Assembly (NCBI GenBank): GCA_903889015.1
Contig: CAISVS010000126.1
Location: 1-9,001 of the forward strand
DNA: 9,001 nucleotides
Direction: 5' to 3'
Origin: an uncultured bacterium
GTDB taxonomy: Bacteria > Patescibacteriota > Saccharimonadia > Saccharimonadales > Saccharimonadaceae
The translations under genes were made by a program, and so were the position numbers. Below the pieces are notes generated by a model. It searched no databases, had not been told where the DNA came from, and saw only the letters and a list, made by a program, of their open reading frames with translations. Below are positions 1 to 6,672 of this stretch, in pieces (within the stretch, counting starts at the first letter, position 1; every line of letters starts with the position of its first letter).

Positions 1-142
1 GTACCATGACGTCAAAGATTTTGTCGGCCATATCAACGGCGTTAATTTTTTGGCGAATACTGTCAGCAACTTTTTCTTCGTATCCACTGTAGGTGTGGAT
101 TGCGTACCATTGTCGTGATGAATCGTAGCGGTTTTTTGACAT
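1..142 (-). CDS. nusG: Transcription termination/antitermination factor NusG (N-terminal part, cut by window edge)
   Basis: Only the first 47 codons lie in the window. The reading is MSKNRYDSSRQWYAIHTYSG and continues YEEKVADSIRQKI. This WYA(V/I)HTYSGYE-KV block is the hallmark first strand and helix of the NusG NGN domain, which binds the RNA polymerase clamp and supports elongation and transcription-translation coupling. The ATG ends at 142 and is preceded by an AAGGA-type Shine-Dalgarno (GAAGGAAATT before ATG, about 145-152), which fixes the start. It lies 31 bp downstream of secE on the same strand, the widespread secE-nusG order, so it is probably co-transcribed from the promoter before secE. 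The NGN core end and KOW domain lie outside the window. Identification is firm despite truncation. Confidence 0.95.
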   Translation of the reverse strand, partial: MSKNRYDSSRQWYAIHTYSGYEEKVADSIRQKINAVDMADKIFDVMV

Positions 143-173
143 AATTTCCTTCTTTTACCTGTCGTATGACGGG

Positions 174-449
174 TTACTTTATAATTAATTTAAATAATTC
201 ACTAAAACCTGCATCCAAAAGAACAATCAATACAGCAAAAAAACCAGTAAATAGTAAAACTGCAGCTGTCATTCCCCAAGTTGCTTTGCGATCTGGCCAG
301 CGGACTTGTCGTAATTCTGCCCATGATCCCTTAAAATAACCACCAATTTTAACCAAAAAACCAAACGGTTTTGCAATACTTTTCAGTACTTTATTGGTCT
401 TTTTGGGAGTTGAAACTTTCTTGATTTTTTTACTCTTTTTAAACACCAT
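174..449 (-). CDS. secE: Preprotein translocase subunit SecE
   Basis: A 91-residue protein with a Lys-rich cytosolic N-terminus (about residues 1-35), then the conserved amphipathic SecE helix and hinge reading ELRQVRWPDRKATW (about 45-58), then one membrane span (about 58-81). The (E)-x2-(K/Q)V-WP-R--T pattern is diagnostic. SecE clamps the two halves of SecY in the protein-conducting channel of the inner membrane. Its length fits single-span bacterial SecE with a longer basic N-tail. The ATG at 449 has a good Shine-Dalgarno (TTAGGAG, 6-7 bases upstream). It is the first gene of a secE-nusG unit, with a near-consensus promoter at 495-523 and a short hairpin-bearing leader. Confidence 0.95.
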   Translation of the reverse strand: MVFKKSKKIKKVSTPKKTNKVLKSIAKPFGFLVKIGGYFKGSWAELRQVRWPDRKATWGMTAAVLLFTGFFAVLIVLLDAGFSELFKLIIK

Positions 450-462
450 TTCGCTCCTAATT

Positions 463-483
463 AAAAAGCCTGCTGATGCAGAC
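463..483 (-). terminator. Hairpin plus T-run in the secE leader (terminator or 5' stabilising stem)
   Basis: The minus strand reads GTCTGC-ATCA-GCAGGC, a 6-bp stem (one G-T pair) with a 4-base loop at 468-483, followed directly by TTTTT (463-467) and then the secE Shine-Dalgarno. The shape is that of a weak intrinsic terminator. It starts only about five bases after the predicted secE transcription start, so it could stop read-through from the kinase gene or cap the 5' end of the secE mRNA. The choice cannot be made from sequence. Confidence 0.45.
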
Positions 484-494
484 TGTCAAGTTTT

Positions 495-523
495 AGTATA
501 TCTAATAAATTGTTTTTCGTCAA
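495..523 (-). promoter_or_regulatory. Sigma-70-type promoter for secE-nusG
   Basis: On the minus strand the sequence reads TTGACG (518-523), a 17-base spacer, then TATACT (495-500). Each hexamer matches the sigma-70 consensus at five of six positions and the spacing is ideal. The expected transcription start is near 488, giving a leader of about 39 bases that contains a hairpin and the Shine-Dalgarno of secE. It lies wholly in the gap between the histidine kinase stop and secE, so secE-nusG need not depend on read-through from the kinase. Confidence 0.75.
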
Positions 524-541
524 CATGATAAATGAAATTTA

Positions 542-2188
542 CTACTTAGCCTCGGGTAATGTAAAGCTGAAGGTTGAGCCGAAATTCAGTCGACTTGTTA
601 CATCTATCTTTGTTCCTAATTTGTGTGCTAATTTTGCTGCAACGTAAAGTCCCAGTCCAGTGCCGCCAGTTTCGCGAGTACGGTAATCTTCGCTGCGATA
701 AAATTTATGGAATATTTTGGCTTGATCGGATTTGCTGATACCAATACCGGTATCTTTGATCGAAAAAAAAACTTCGCCAGCGGACTGTTTGATAATAATC
801 TTAACGCCGCCCTTTTTGGTATATTTAATTGAATTTGTAATAAAATTCTGCAACATTTCTTCTAGGTATAATCGGCTGGCGTGGACCGATGTTAGTTTTG
901 CCGATAAGTCCAGATCCAGATGTAAATCTTTAGCCTTGGCACTTTCAGAATATTTATCATGTAATTTGTGAGCTAATTCTTTGATGTCAATATCTTCGGC
1001 GCTGTCAGCTACTCCGCGTTCAGCCCGTGACAAGGCGCTGAGGTCATTTACCATATTAGCCAAAAAAATGATTTGGTCATGAGCGACATTGACAGCATCT
1101 TTCAGCATGTCATGGGTAATATCGGGGTGTTCCATCATAACTTGGACATTTGATATTGTGCCTTCGGCAATCGTAATTGGCGTGCGCAATTCATGACTGA
1201 TGACGCTGATAAATTCATCACGTTCTTCTTCAAGACTTTTTGATTTTGTAACATCGCGCATGATTATTATGTAACCGTCATGGCTTTCAGATTTTTTTGT
1301 TCGGCTAAAACTGTTACGGATTGGTGAATATGTTAATTCCAAACGAATCTTCTCTCCATCATCAAATCCATAATACAAATCGTCACGTTTGATGACGGTT
1401 TTGACCACTTGCAATTCTTTGTATAGGCTAACTTCAGCGTTGTCTTTGTTTGTCAGGGATAGTATTTCATCAACATGATGTCCATTGAGACTGTCGTTGG
1501 TATCGAGTAAGTTCAAACTGGCAGCGTTATAAACGCGAATAATTCCAGCCGTGTCGACACTAAGTACGGCATCGGTCATATTATTAACAATTGTCATAAC
1601 ACGGTCTCGTTGTAATAATTCTTGGGCTTTGATTTGGTTTAGGGTTTCTTTTGTGACTTCTTGTGACCTAGTTACGCTCATGGTGACTATACTGATGATA
1701 AGTATGACAACTAGCGCAACTAAATCGTAGGCAGCAATTACTGCACTAATATTGTGCCAAAATAATATGTCGACTGCTACCAAAAAAATGAATGCGAATG
1801 TGCTTAGTTGTAGACCACGTTCAGAAAAAAAGACATACGATCCGATCATTAATAATAACCAAAAACCGGCAAATGGTGACGCAATGCCAGATACAAACAA
1901 TAAGTATGATCCAGCAAGTAAATGATAAGTTATCAATCTTAAGGCTGCATCGATTCGGCTTTGAATAGGTATAAAAAATTGAAAAATACTAACAAGTAGC
2001 CACCAAAAACAAATCAAAAATAAACCAACGTTATCAATTGTGTGTTGTATGCGAATAATGTCAAACTGAATTAAAACACCGTACGTTATTAAAACAATCG
2101 GAATAAATAACCCAGAATATCTGATTACATTGGCTGTGCGTGGCGAGTAAATAGATCCACCCTTATACATCTTATGGTTATTATACAT
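542..2188 (-). CDS. Membrane sensor histidine kinase with PAS domain
   Basis: 548 residues. The N-terminal part (about 23-172) has five or six hydrophobic spans with very short loops, a membrane-embedded sensor rather than a large extracellular one. A linker helix (173-195) leads to a PAS domain (about 196-315; VNNMTDAVLSVDTAGIIRVY). The HisKA dimerisation domain carries the H-box SHELRTP with phospho-accepting His332. The ATPase domain shows the N-box (NFITNSIKY, about 448-456), G1 box DTGIGIS (479-485), F-box FHKFYR (493-498) and G2 box GGTGLGLY (508-515), so it should be active. No response regulator gene lies in the window, so it is an orphan here. It begins 13 bp after the metallopeptidase gene on the same strand. 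The first ATG has no Shine-Dalgarno. A second ATG (2170, residue 7) follows a TATAAT and could be the true start. Confidence 0.93.
   Translation of the reverse strand: MYNNHKMYKGGSIYSPRTANVIRYSGLFIPIVLITYGVLIQFDIIRIQHTIDNVGLFLICFWWLLVSIFQFFIPIQSRIDAALRLITYHLLAGSYLLFVSGIASPFAGFWLLLMIGSYVFFSERGLQLSTFAFIFLVAVDILFWHNISAVIAAYDLVALVVILIISIVTMSVTRSQEVTKETLNQIKAQELLQRDRVMTIVNNMTDAVLSVDTAGIIRVYNAASLNLLDTNDSLNGHHVDEILSLTNKDNAEVSLYKELQVVKTVIKRDDLYYGFDDGEKIRLELTYSPIRNSFSRTKKSESHDGYIIIMRDVTKSKSLEEERDEFISVISHELRTPITIAEGTISNVQVMMEHPDITHDMLKDAVNVAHDQIIFLANMVNDLSALSRAERGVADSAEDIDIKELAHKLHDKYSESAKAKDLHLDLDLSAKLTSVHASRLYLEEMLQNFITNSIKYTKKGGVKIIIKQSAGEVFFSIKDTGIGISKSDQAKIFHKFYRSEDYRTRETGGTGLGLYVAAKLAHKLGTKIDVTSRLNFGSTFSFTLPEAK
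2180..2187 (-). promoter_or_regulatory. Possible internal -10 element for the histidine kinase
   Basis: The minus strand reads TGTATAAT here, then nine bases, then ATG (2168-2170, codon 7 of the longer reading). A perfect TATAAT sits just where a short-leader or leaderless kinase mRNA starting at residue 7 would need it. The -35 region is poor (TATTTA at 17 bp), and the TG is directly adjacent rather than one base away as in a true extended -10. The kinase may equally be expressed from the metallopeptidase promoter. Confidence 0.35.
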
Positions 2189-2201
2189 AAAATATTCGGT
2201 T

Positions 2202-2897
2202 TTAAATAGATGGATTTTGGAGTTTTAATGCGCGTCGGTGTAATTTGTAATTTGGGTCGCCGATAGCAACAAGTGACCAGAATATCGGCCCATGATTCAT
2301 TTGTTTGGTGTGCGATAATTCGTGGATAATAACGTAATCGATTAGTTCGAATGGTAATTTCATTAAAGCAATATTTAAACTAATCGTGCCGTTGCTGCTG
2401 CAACTTCCCCATCGGCCGCTAGCATGCGAAAACCTTGCTTTGTCGTATTTATAGCCGTACTTTTCAGCTAAATACGCCAGACGTTTTGGCAGATAACTTT
2501 TAGCTTCAATCCGTAGCGCCGAAATTACTGCATCACGAATTTTGCGGTTAACAGCGGGATTATTTAATTCAAGGTGGTTTGGCAGGCTTACGATAATTTG
2601 CAGTCCATGTTTTGTAACACTAAGCGCTCGGTTGTCTGTGTCGCGGATAATTAATGTATGGCTTTTACCGATTTGCATGCCGTTTGTGTAGATATATTCT
2701 GGTTTGGACTGTGATAATATCTTTCGTAATTCAACTCTAGACGTCTTAAGTAAGTGTTTGACAAGCAAAGTTGGCGCATAAAGTGGCAATGAAGCCCGTA
2801 ACGTTCCATCAGGCGCGACTCGGACACTAACATGAGTTGCCCGCGCACTGCGGCGGACGGTAATTTTGCCAAATTCGTCATCTTGAATAATAGGCAT
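2202..2897 (-). CDS. YgjP-like (DUF45/M48-related) zinc metallopeptidase
   Basis: 231 residues from the ATG at 2897. The C-terminal half has the YgjP/DUF45 signature: RWGSCSSNG (from about residue 162), then the zinc site HELSHTKQMNHG (His192, Glu193, His196, His202), an HExxH-x5-H arrangement like SprT and M48-type peptidases. The N-terminal half (about 1-130) is the beta-rich part typical of the family. No signal peptide or membrane span is seen, so it should be cytosolic. Physiological substrates of this family are poorly known. The reading frame stays open to an ATG at 2942, but the 15 extra residues are unlike the family. An extended -10 box ends seven bases before the 2897 ATG, so the start at 2897 is preferred and the mRNA would be leaderless. 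The kinase gene follows 13 bp downstream. Confidence 0.87.
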   Translation of the reverse strand: MPIIQDDEFGKITVRRSARATHVSVRVAPDGTLRASLPLYAPTLLVKHLLKTSRVELRKILSQSKPEYIYTNGMQIGKSHTLIIRDTDNRALSVTKHGLQIIVSLPNHLELNNPAVNRKIRDAVISALRIEAKSYLPKRLAYLAEKYGYKYDKARFSHASGRWGSCSSNGTISLNIALMKLPFELIDYVIIHELSHTKQMNHGPIFWSLVAIGDPNYKLHRRALKLQNPSI

Positions 2898-2903
2898 ATA
2901 GAC

Positions 2904-2912
2904 ATTATAGCA
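2904..2912 (-). promoter_or_regulatory. Extended -10 promoter giving a leaderless mRNA for the YgjP-like peptidase
   Basis: The minus strand reads TGCTATAAT, a perfect extended -10 (TGnTATAAT), followed by exactly six bases (GTCTAT) and the ATG. The expected +1 is the A of the start codon. There is no good -35, which extended -10 promoters can do without, and no Shine-Dalgarno. This also decides the start codon in favour of 2897. Confidence 0.65.
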
Positions 2913-2960
2913 AAAGTATGGCGATATAAACGTAAGTAACACTATTATTATAAATAAATA

Positions 2961-2966
2961 TATAGT
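2961..2966 (+). promoter_or_regulatory. Possible -10 for the NRAMP-family gene
   Basis: TATAGT lies in the AT-rich divergent region about 44 bases before the transporter start codon. No convincing -35 is found at 16-18 bp upstream. It is the best -10 match in that gap on the plus strand, but the call is weak. Confidence 0.25.
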
Positions 2967-3009
2967 ATGCTTAAATTAATAATCATAAGCGTGGTGGACA
3001 GCTGATAAA

Positions 3010-4398
3010 ATGGACAAAGAAATTAAGCGATTACAAAAAGACGGTCGCAAAATTAATCGAAAAGTCGCCAAGACTGAACGTCACGCTGTAAACATCTTTT
3101 TACATATGATGCATCGTAAAAATTTTAGTCGTTTTGTACGATTATTGGGGCCGGGCGTTGTCACTGGTGCGGCCGACGATGATCCTTCGGGCATCGCAAC
3201 TTATTCGCAAGCTGGTGCGGCCTATAATATGGGCTTTTTATGGATTTTTCCGATTATGTATCCAATGTTGCTGGCGGTTCAAGAGTCTTGTTCGCGTATT
3301 GGAGCTGTGACTGGCAAAGGTTTGGCTGCAGTTATTAAAGAAAATTACAGTAAAAAGCTGTTATTTATGTCAGTTATTTTAGTTGTAATTGCGAACACTA
3401 TCAACATTGGAGCTGATTTGGGCGCGATGGCTGCTACAACTCAGCTGTTTATTAATGTTCCTTTTGGGATATTAGCAATATTTTTTGCTATCGTCATTAC
3501 TTTGATGGTTGTGTTTTTTAGTTATAAAAAATACGCTAAAATTTTAAAATGGCTGGCAATCGCTTTGTTGGCATATCCAGTTACGGCGTTTTTGGTTGGT
3601 CAAGATTGGCCAGAGCTTATGCGAAACACTTTTTTGGTAATGCCGACAATAAATGCAGCAACAATATATATTTTAGTTGGTATTTTGGGCACGACAGTGT
3701 CGCCATATTGTTTTTTTTGGGATACGTCCGAGATTGTTGAAGAAGAAATTTCACATCATCGACTGTCAGCAACTGGTAAAAATCCCAAAATAAGTAAACA
3801 ATTCTTGAAAAATATTCGTTTGGATAATTTTTTTGGTATGACGTTGGCATCCGTGTCGGCTTGGTTTATCGTCGTGGTCTGTGCCTCGGTTTTATTTAAA
3901 CATGGCGTAACTGACATTAAAACGGCGGCAGATGCTGCTGCGGCACTCGAACCTTTGGTTCAGGGCTTTCCAAATGCCGGCTTGATTGCGAAATTAATAT
4001 TTTCAATCGGAATTATTGGCATCGGTTTGCTGGCTATTCCAACTTTGGCTGGATCATCAGCTTATGCAATTAGCGAAACTTTGGGCTGGAAAGAGGGCCT
4101 GTATCGCAAATTTAGTAAAGCAATCGGTTTTTATGCAGTTATTATTGCTGCAACTTTTGTTGGTCTAATTATTAATTTTATTGGGATTGATCCAATTCAA
4201 GCGTTAATATTTACGGCTGTCTTTAATGGCATTGCCGCTGTGCCTTTGCTTTTCATGATTGCTAAAGTTGGCAATAACACGCGAATAATGGGTCAATACA
4301 AAAATGGAGTTGTTTCAAATATATTCGTGCGTATCGCTTTTGTTGTTATGACGGTTGCTGTTTTGATTTTGTTTTACTTTATGGCAACTGGACAATAA
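3010..4398 (+). CDS. NRAMP/SLC11-family divalent metal transporter with non-canonical metal-site motifs
   Basis: 462 residues with a basic cytosolic N-tail (1-40) and about eleven hydrophobic spans. Family identity is shown by GPGVVTGAADDDPSGIATYS (47-66), which aligns with the TM1 GPG...DPGN region, by GILGTTVSPYCFFWDTSEIV (224-243), which aligns with the TM6 MPHN region, and by LLAIPTLAGSSAYAISETLG in a late span. In classical Mn/Fe NRAMPs, TM1 Asp and Asn (DPGN) and TM6 Met (MPH) bind metal. Here Asp58 and Pro59 remain, but the Asn is Gly61 and the Met position is Ser231. It should be an inner-membrane transporter, but Mn/Fe selectivity should not be assumed. The start is set by the upstream stop context; only a weak GGTGG lies upstream. 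It is divergent from the metallopeptidase, and every Arg codon I read (14 of 14) is CGN. Confidence 0.88.
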   Translation: MDKEIKRLQKDGRKINRKVAKTERHAVNIFLHMMHRKNFSRFVRLLGPGVVTGAADDDPSGIATYSQAGAAYNMGFLWIFPIMYPMLLAVQESCSRIGAVTGKGLAAVIKENYSKKLLFMSVILVVIANTINIGADLGAMAATTQLFINVPFGILAIFFAIVITLMVVFFSYKKYAKILKWLAIALLAYPVTAFLVGQDWPELMRNTFLVMPTINAATIYILVGILGTTVSPYCFFWDTSEIVEEEISHHRLSATGKNPKISKQFLKNIRLDNFFGMTLASVSAWFIVVVCASVLFKHGVTDIKTAADAAAALEPLVQGFPNAGLIAKLIFSIGIIGIGLLAIPTLAGSSAYAISETLGWKEGLYRKFSKAIGFYAVIIAATFVGLIINFIGIDPIQALIFTAVFNGIAAVPLLFMIAKVGNNTRIMGQYKNGVVSNIFVRIAFVVMTVAVLILFYFMATGQ

Positions 4399-4445
4399 TT
4401 CAATGTTTATTGATTACATTTTAATTCATAAATCATAATTATATA

Positions 4446-4474
4446 TTGAATACAATGCCAATATATTGTATTGT
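4446..4474 (+). promoter_or_regulatory. Candidate promoter with overlapping inverted repeat before the nucleotidyltransferase-like gene
   Basis: TTGAAT (4446-4451), a 17-base spacer and TATTGT (4469-4474) form a plausible sigma-70 promoter with an expected start near 4481, only two bases before the ATG at 4483. A perfect 8-bp inverted repeat, AATACAAT (4449-4456) and ATTGTATT (4465-4472) with an 8-base gap, overlaps both hexamers. It is placed as an operator for a dimeric repressor would be. The -10 is weak (4 of 6), so the assignment is tentative. Confidence 0.4.
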
Positions 4475-4482
4475 GTATTTTA

Positions 4483-5409
4483 ATGAAAGAAAAAACTAAT
4501 AACGATTTTGATGTATTAATTGATATTGCTGAAATGAATAAAAAATACCTCAGTAATGAGATAGATATTGATGCTGTTGAGACTATCGAAATGGCATGGG
4601 ATATAATAAAAATTATACAAAAAAACATTCCAGAGGTTATTGGTGGATTTGGATTAGGTTTTCCATTTCACTCTATTACTCAAGAAGGTAATTTAGTTGT
4701 AAATCCAGAATTTATTAGCTATTCTGATACATTTATCGATAAAGTAAAAAATGCAAAAGCGCTTGGCGGCTCTGCATGGAAGTGCTTTCAATGCCAAACG
4801 AATGAAAAATATCATCCAACTTTTTGTAAAGACTGTACGGAAACTGGCATAAAGCCGCGAGATGTAATGAAAGTATTACCAGACATAGATGCTGTTCTAA
4901 TTGTAAACGATTTTTCTAATGAGTTGCTAGACGATATCCAGGCACTATCAATTCGGTATGGTTTTCATCAGTCAGATTTAAACTCAAAAGAAACTATAGA
5001 TAGGGTCAATTATACTTTAAGCAATTTTGGAACGGTAAACGCTGGCTGTTTTCCAATTGACTTACATGTAGTGAGAAAAGATGATTTTATAATATCTATG
5101 TCTGAGCTAAGTAAAGGCAACCTCGACTTAACGTCAGATGTGTTTTCTTTACATTATGATTGGATACTGAATAATAGAATTGATTTTGCTTTTGATTTTA
5201 TATTTAGCGGCACTTTTAATCCAGAGCTTTGTGATACTAATATTATGAGTTATGTCGATAAGGCAAAAAAAGGTATGGCAAAAATATATTCTGAAAATGA
5301 TATATTAGATATTGTCATAGATAGAAGTGACCGAGCAAAAGTTCTGCTTCAACATGAGCCCACAAAAGATGTATTTATGAGCAAAATTAGAAGCTGGAAG
5401 GAATTATGA
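4483..5409 (+). CDS. Putative nucleotidyltransferase-fold protein with inserted zinc-knuckle
   Basis: 308 residues from the ATG at 4483; an in-frame TTG at 4471 exists but has no ribosome site and lies in the inverted repeat. I do not recognise an exact family. Motifs suggest a minimal-nucleotidyltransferase fold: GGSA (about 95-98), LPDIDAVLIV (132-141), which resembles the DxD strand, and FPIDLHVV (190-197), which resembles the third-carboxylate strand. Between GGS and DID lies CFQC-x10-CKDC (Cys101, 104, 115, 118), a probable structural zinc site that lengthens the usual 9-13 residue GS-to-DxD gap to about 36. An N-terminal helical region (1-50) precedes it. The stop overlaps the next gene's start by 4 bp, so the two are translationally coupled. 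Five of eight Arg codons are AGA/AGG, unlike the flanks. Nucleotide-transfer activity is inference. Confidence 0.6.
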   Translation: MKEKTNNDFDVLIDIAEMNKKYLSNEIDIDAVETIEMAWDIIKIIQKNIPEVIGGFGLGFPFHSITQEGNLVVNPEFISYSDTFIDKVKNAKALGGSAWKCFQCQTNEKYHPTFCKDCTETGIKPRDVMKVLPDIDAVLIVNDFSNELLDDIQALSIRYGFHQSDLNSKETIDRVNYTLSNFGTVNAGCFPIDLHVVRKDDFIISMSELSKGNLDLTSDVFSLHYDWILNNRIDFAFDFIFSGTFNPELCDTNIMSYVDKAKKGMAKIYSENDILDIVIDRSDRAKVLLQHEPTKDVFMSKIRSWKEL

Positions 5410-6305
5410 TAGACCTACATACACATACGAACTGTTCGGATGGTGACTATACGCCAAGGCAATTGGTTAAAATTGCTGCGAATTATGGTGTAAATATATT
5501 GTCAATTACTGATCATGACACTATTAAGGCGTACGATTACAATATAATCTCAGATGCGTTGATGGTGGGTGTAAGGCTGATTCCGGGTGTTGAATTTTCA
5601 ACTATTGATGAGATGTCTAATGAAAAGATTCATGTAGTCGGTTTAAATATTGATATAAATAACACATTACTAAGGAAGCTTTGTGATGAACTATTTGAAT
5701 CGCGAAGACAGGCTGTCATGAAAACTGAGACAACATTGTTACATCTTGGGATTATTCTGCGAACGGATATGTTACTAAAATCCGGTGATATAATAACAAA
5801 ATCACACATTGCCCAAGATGTAATTGGCAACCCAATAAATGCGCCCTTCTTTATAAAAAAATATAATAAAATTCCACTGCAAGGTACTTTTATTGAGGAC
5901 TATTTAATTAAGGGAAAACCGGCATATATTGGCAATGACGATAAATTAACAACTAGCAGGGCTGTTCATGTAATCAAACAGTCTGGCGGCAAAGCAATTT
6001 GTGCTCATCCAAGTTTTAATGTCATGCGTGGTTTTGATTTGTCATTAATGCAGGATTTAATAATACGAAATAATTTTGATGGGCTTGAGGCTGTAAATAT
6101 TCAGTATGATAAAAGTAACGGCGATAAAAAATACGACAAGGTAAATGAGTTTATTGAATTTGCTAATCACAATAACCTACTTATTAGTGGCGGGTCTGAT
6201 TTTCATAGTCACAATAGTGAACTGTGGGGCAATCACTCCGAACTAGGCCTGGCGAATGAGGATTATGCAGTAACCGAATTTATGGTTGAAAAAATATTGC
6301 AATAG
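5406..6305 (+). CDS. PHP-domain metal-dependent phosphoesterase (YciV/RNase AM/TrpH-like)
   Basis: 299 residues, full length for the family. All PHP metal motifs are present: HTHTNCSDG (His5, His7, Asp12), TDHDT (Asp36, His37), GVEFS (Glu63), HVVG (His76), SHIA (His134), AHPS (His201) and GGSDFH (Asp265, His267), consistent with a trinuclear metal centre. The spacing, with a middle insert around 90-180, matches the COG0613-type PHP enzymes that include RNase AM, which acts on short 5'-phosphorylated RNA ends and 3',5'-bisphosphate nucleotides. The exact substrate here is unknown. It is soluble and cytosolic. The ATG overlaps the preceding stop (ATGA) and has a strong Shine-Dalgarno (GAAGGA, 5398-5403). 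It is the second gene of a pair with the nucleotidyltransferase-like protein and shares its AGA/AGG-rich Arg codons (5 of 9). Confidence 0.9.
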   Translation: MIDLHTHTNCSDGDYTPRQLVKIAANYGVNILSITDHDTIKAYDYNIISDALMVGVRLIPGVEFSTIDEMSNEKIHVVGLNIDINNTLLRKLCDELFESRRQAVMKTETTLLHLGIILRTDMLLKSGDIITKSHIAQDVIGNPINAPFFIKKYNKIPLQGTFIEDYLIKGKPAYIGNDDKLTTSRAVHVIKQSGGKAICAHPSFNVMRGFDLSLMQDLIIRNNFDGLEAVNIQYDKSNGDKKYDKVNEFIEFANHNNLLISGGSDFHSHNSELWGNHSELGLANEDYAVTEFMVEKILQ

Positions 6306-6465
6306 ATGTAGATTGTTTTATTATTATTAATACTGTAAAGTGGAATTGAATATTACAGATGTTGAATGATTATGACACGCATTTAGTGTGAATAAATATT
6401 CCATTTGCGGTATTCCTTTCAATCCGCGATAACGCGGTCTTATCTAATCAAAACCATATATCATT
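6306..6465. other. Intergenic segment with two small inverted repeats
   Basis: No convincing coding sequence was seen. It holds CTGTAA (6333-6338) and TTACAG (6353-6358) with a 14-base gap, and a compact all-GC hairpin CCGCG-ATAA-CGCGG (6424-6437) followed by TCTTATCT, which might weakly terminate the PHP transcript or sit in the leader of the next ORF. ATGACA (6372-6377) with AATATT 17 bases later is a poor candidate promoter for the small Cys-rich ORF. Confidence 0.4.
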
Positions 6466-6672
6466 ATGGAAACTGTTACGACAAAAGCAGGCAGAGGTAA
6501 GCAAACAAAATGCAGCGTCAATCCAGCCGCAGGCATCAACTTTAATTGCAGTACTTGCAATAAAAAAGTTCGTGATGATTCATCCTGTGGAGAGTTGCAG
6601 TGCGTAAACGCTTGTTACGATGAGTTGCAAGCAAGGTGGAACGTTGTATTATCAGCGAACCATGCAGCATAA
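6466..6672 (+). CDS. Small cysteine-rich protein of unknown function
   Basis: 68 residues, not recognised. Six cysteines lie at about 16, 28, 31, 41, 46 and 50, including one CxxC (CSTC), in an otherwise hydrophilic protein with a basic N-terminus (KAGRGKQTK). There is no signal peptide or membrane span. The pattern could be a zinc-binding knuckle or a disulfide-linked small protein. Support for a real gene is a strong intrinsic terminator on the same strand 23 bases past the stop. Against it, there is no Shine-Dalgarno before the ATG and no clear promoter, so the segment could instead be a non-coding transcript ending at that terminator. Two of three Arg codons are AGA/AGG, as in the preceding genes. 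Confidence 0.45.
   Translation: METVTTKAGRGKQTKCSVNPAAGINFNCSTCNKKVRDDSSCGELQCVNACYDELQARWNVVLSANHAA

Noticed and set aside
2898..2942. N-terminal extension of the YgjP-like peptidase to an ATG at 2942
   Set aside because: The added residues overlap a perfect extended -10 box and are not family-like. The start at 2897 is better supported.
4399..4445. Weak AT-rich stems (TCAAT-GTTT-ATTGA) after the NRAMP gene as a terminator
   Set aside because: Only five A/T-rich pairs with no proper T-run; it is not distinguishable from background in such AT-rich DNA.
6421..6440. CTTTCAATCCGCG-like string resembling part of a CRISPR repeat
   Set aside because: It occurs once, with no spaced copies and no cas genes in the window.
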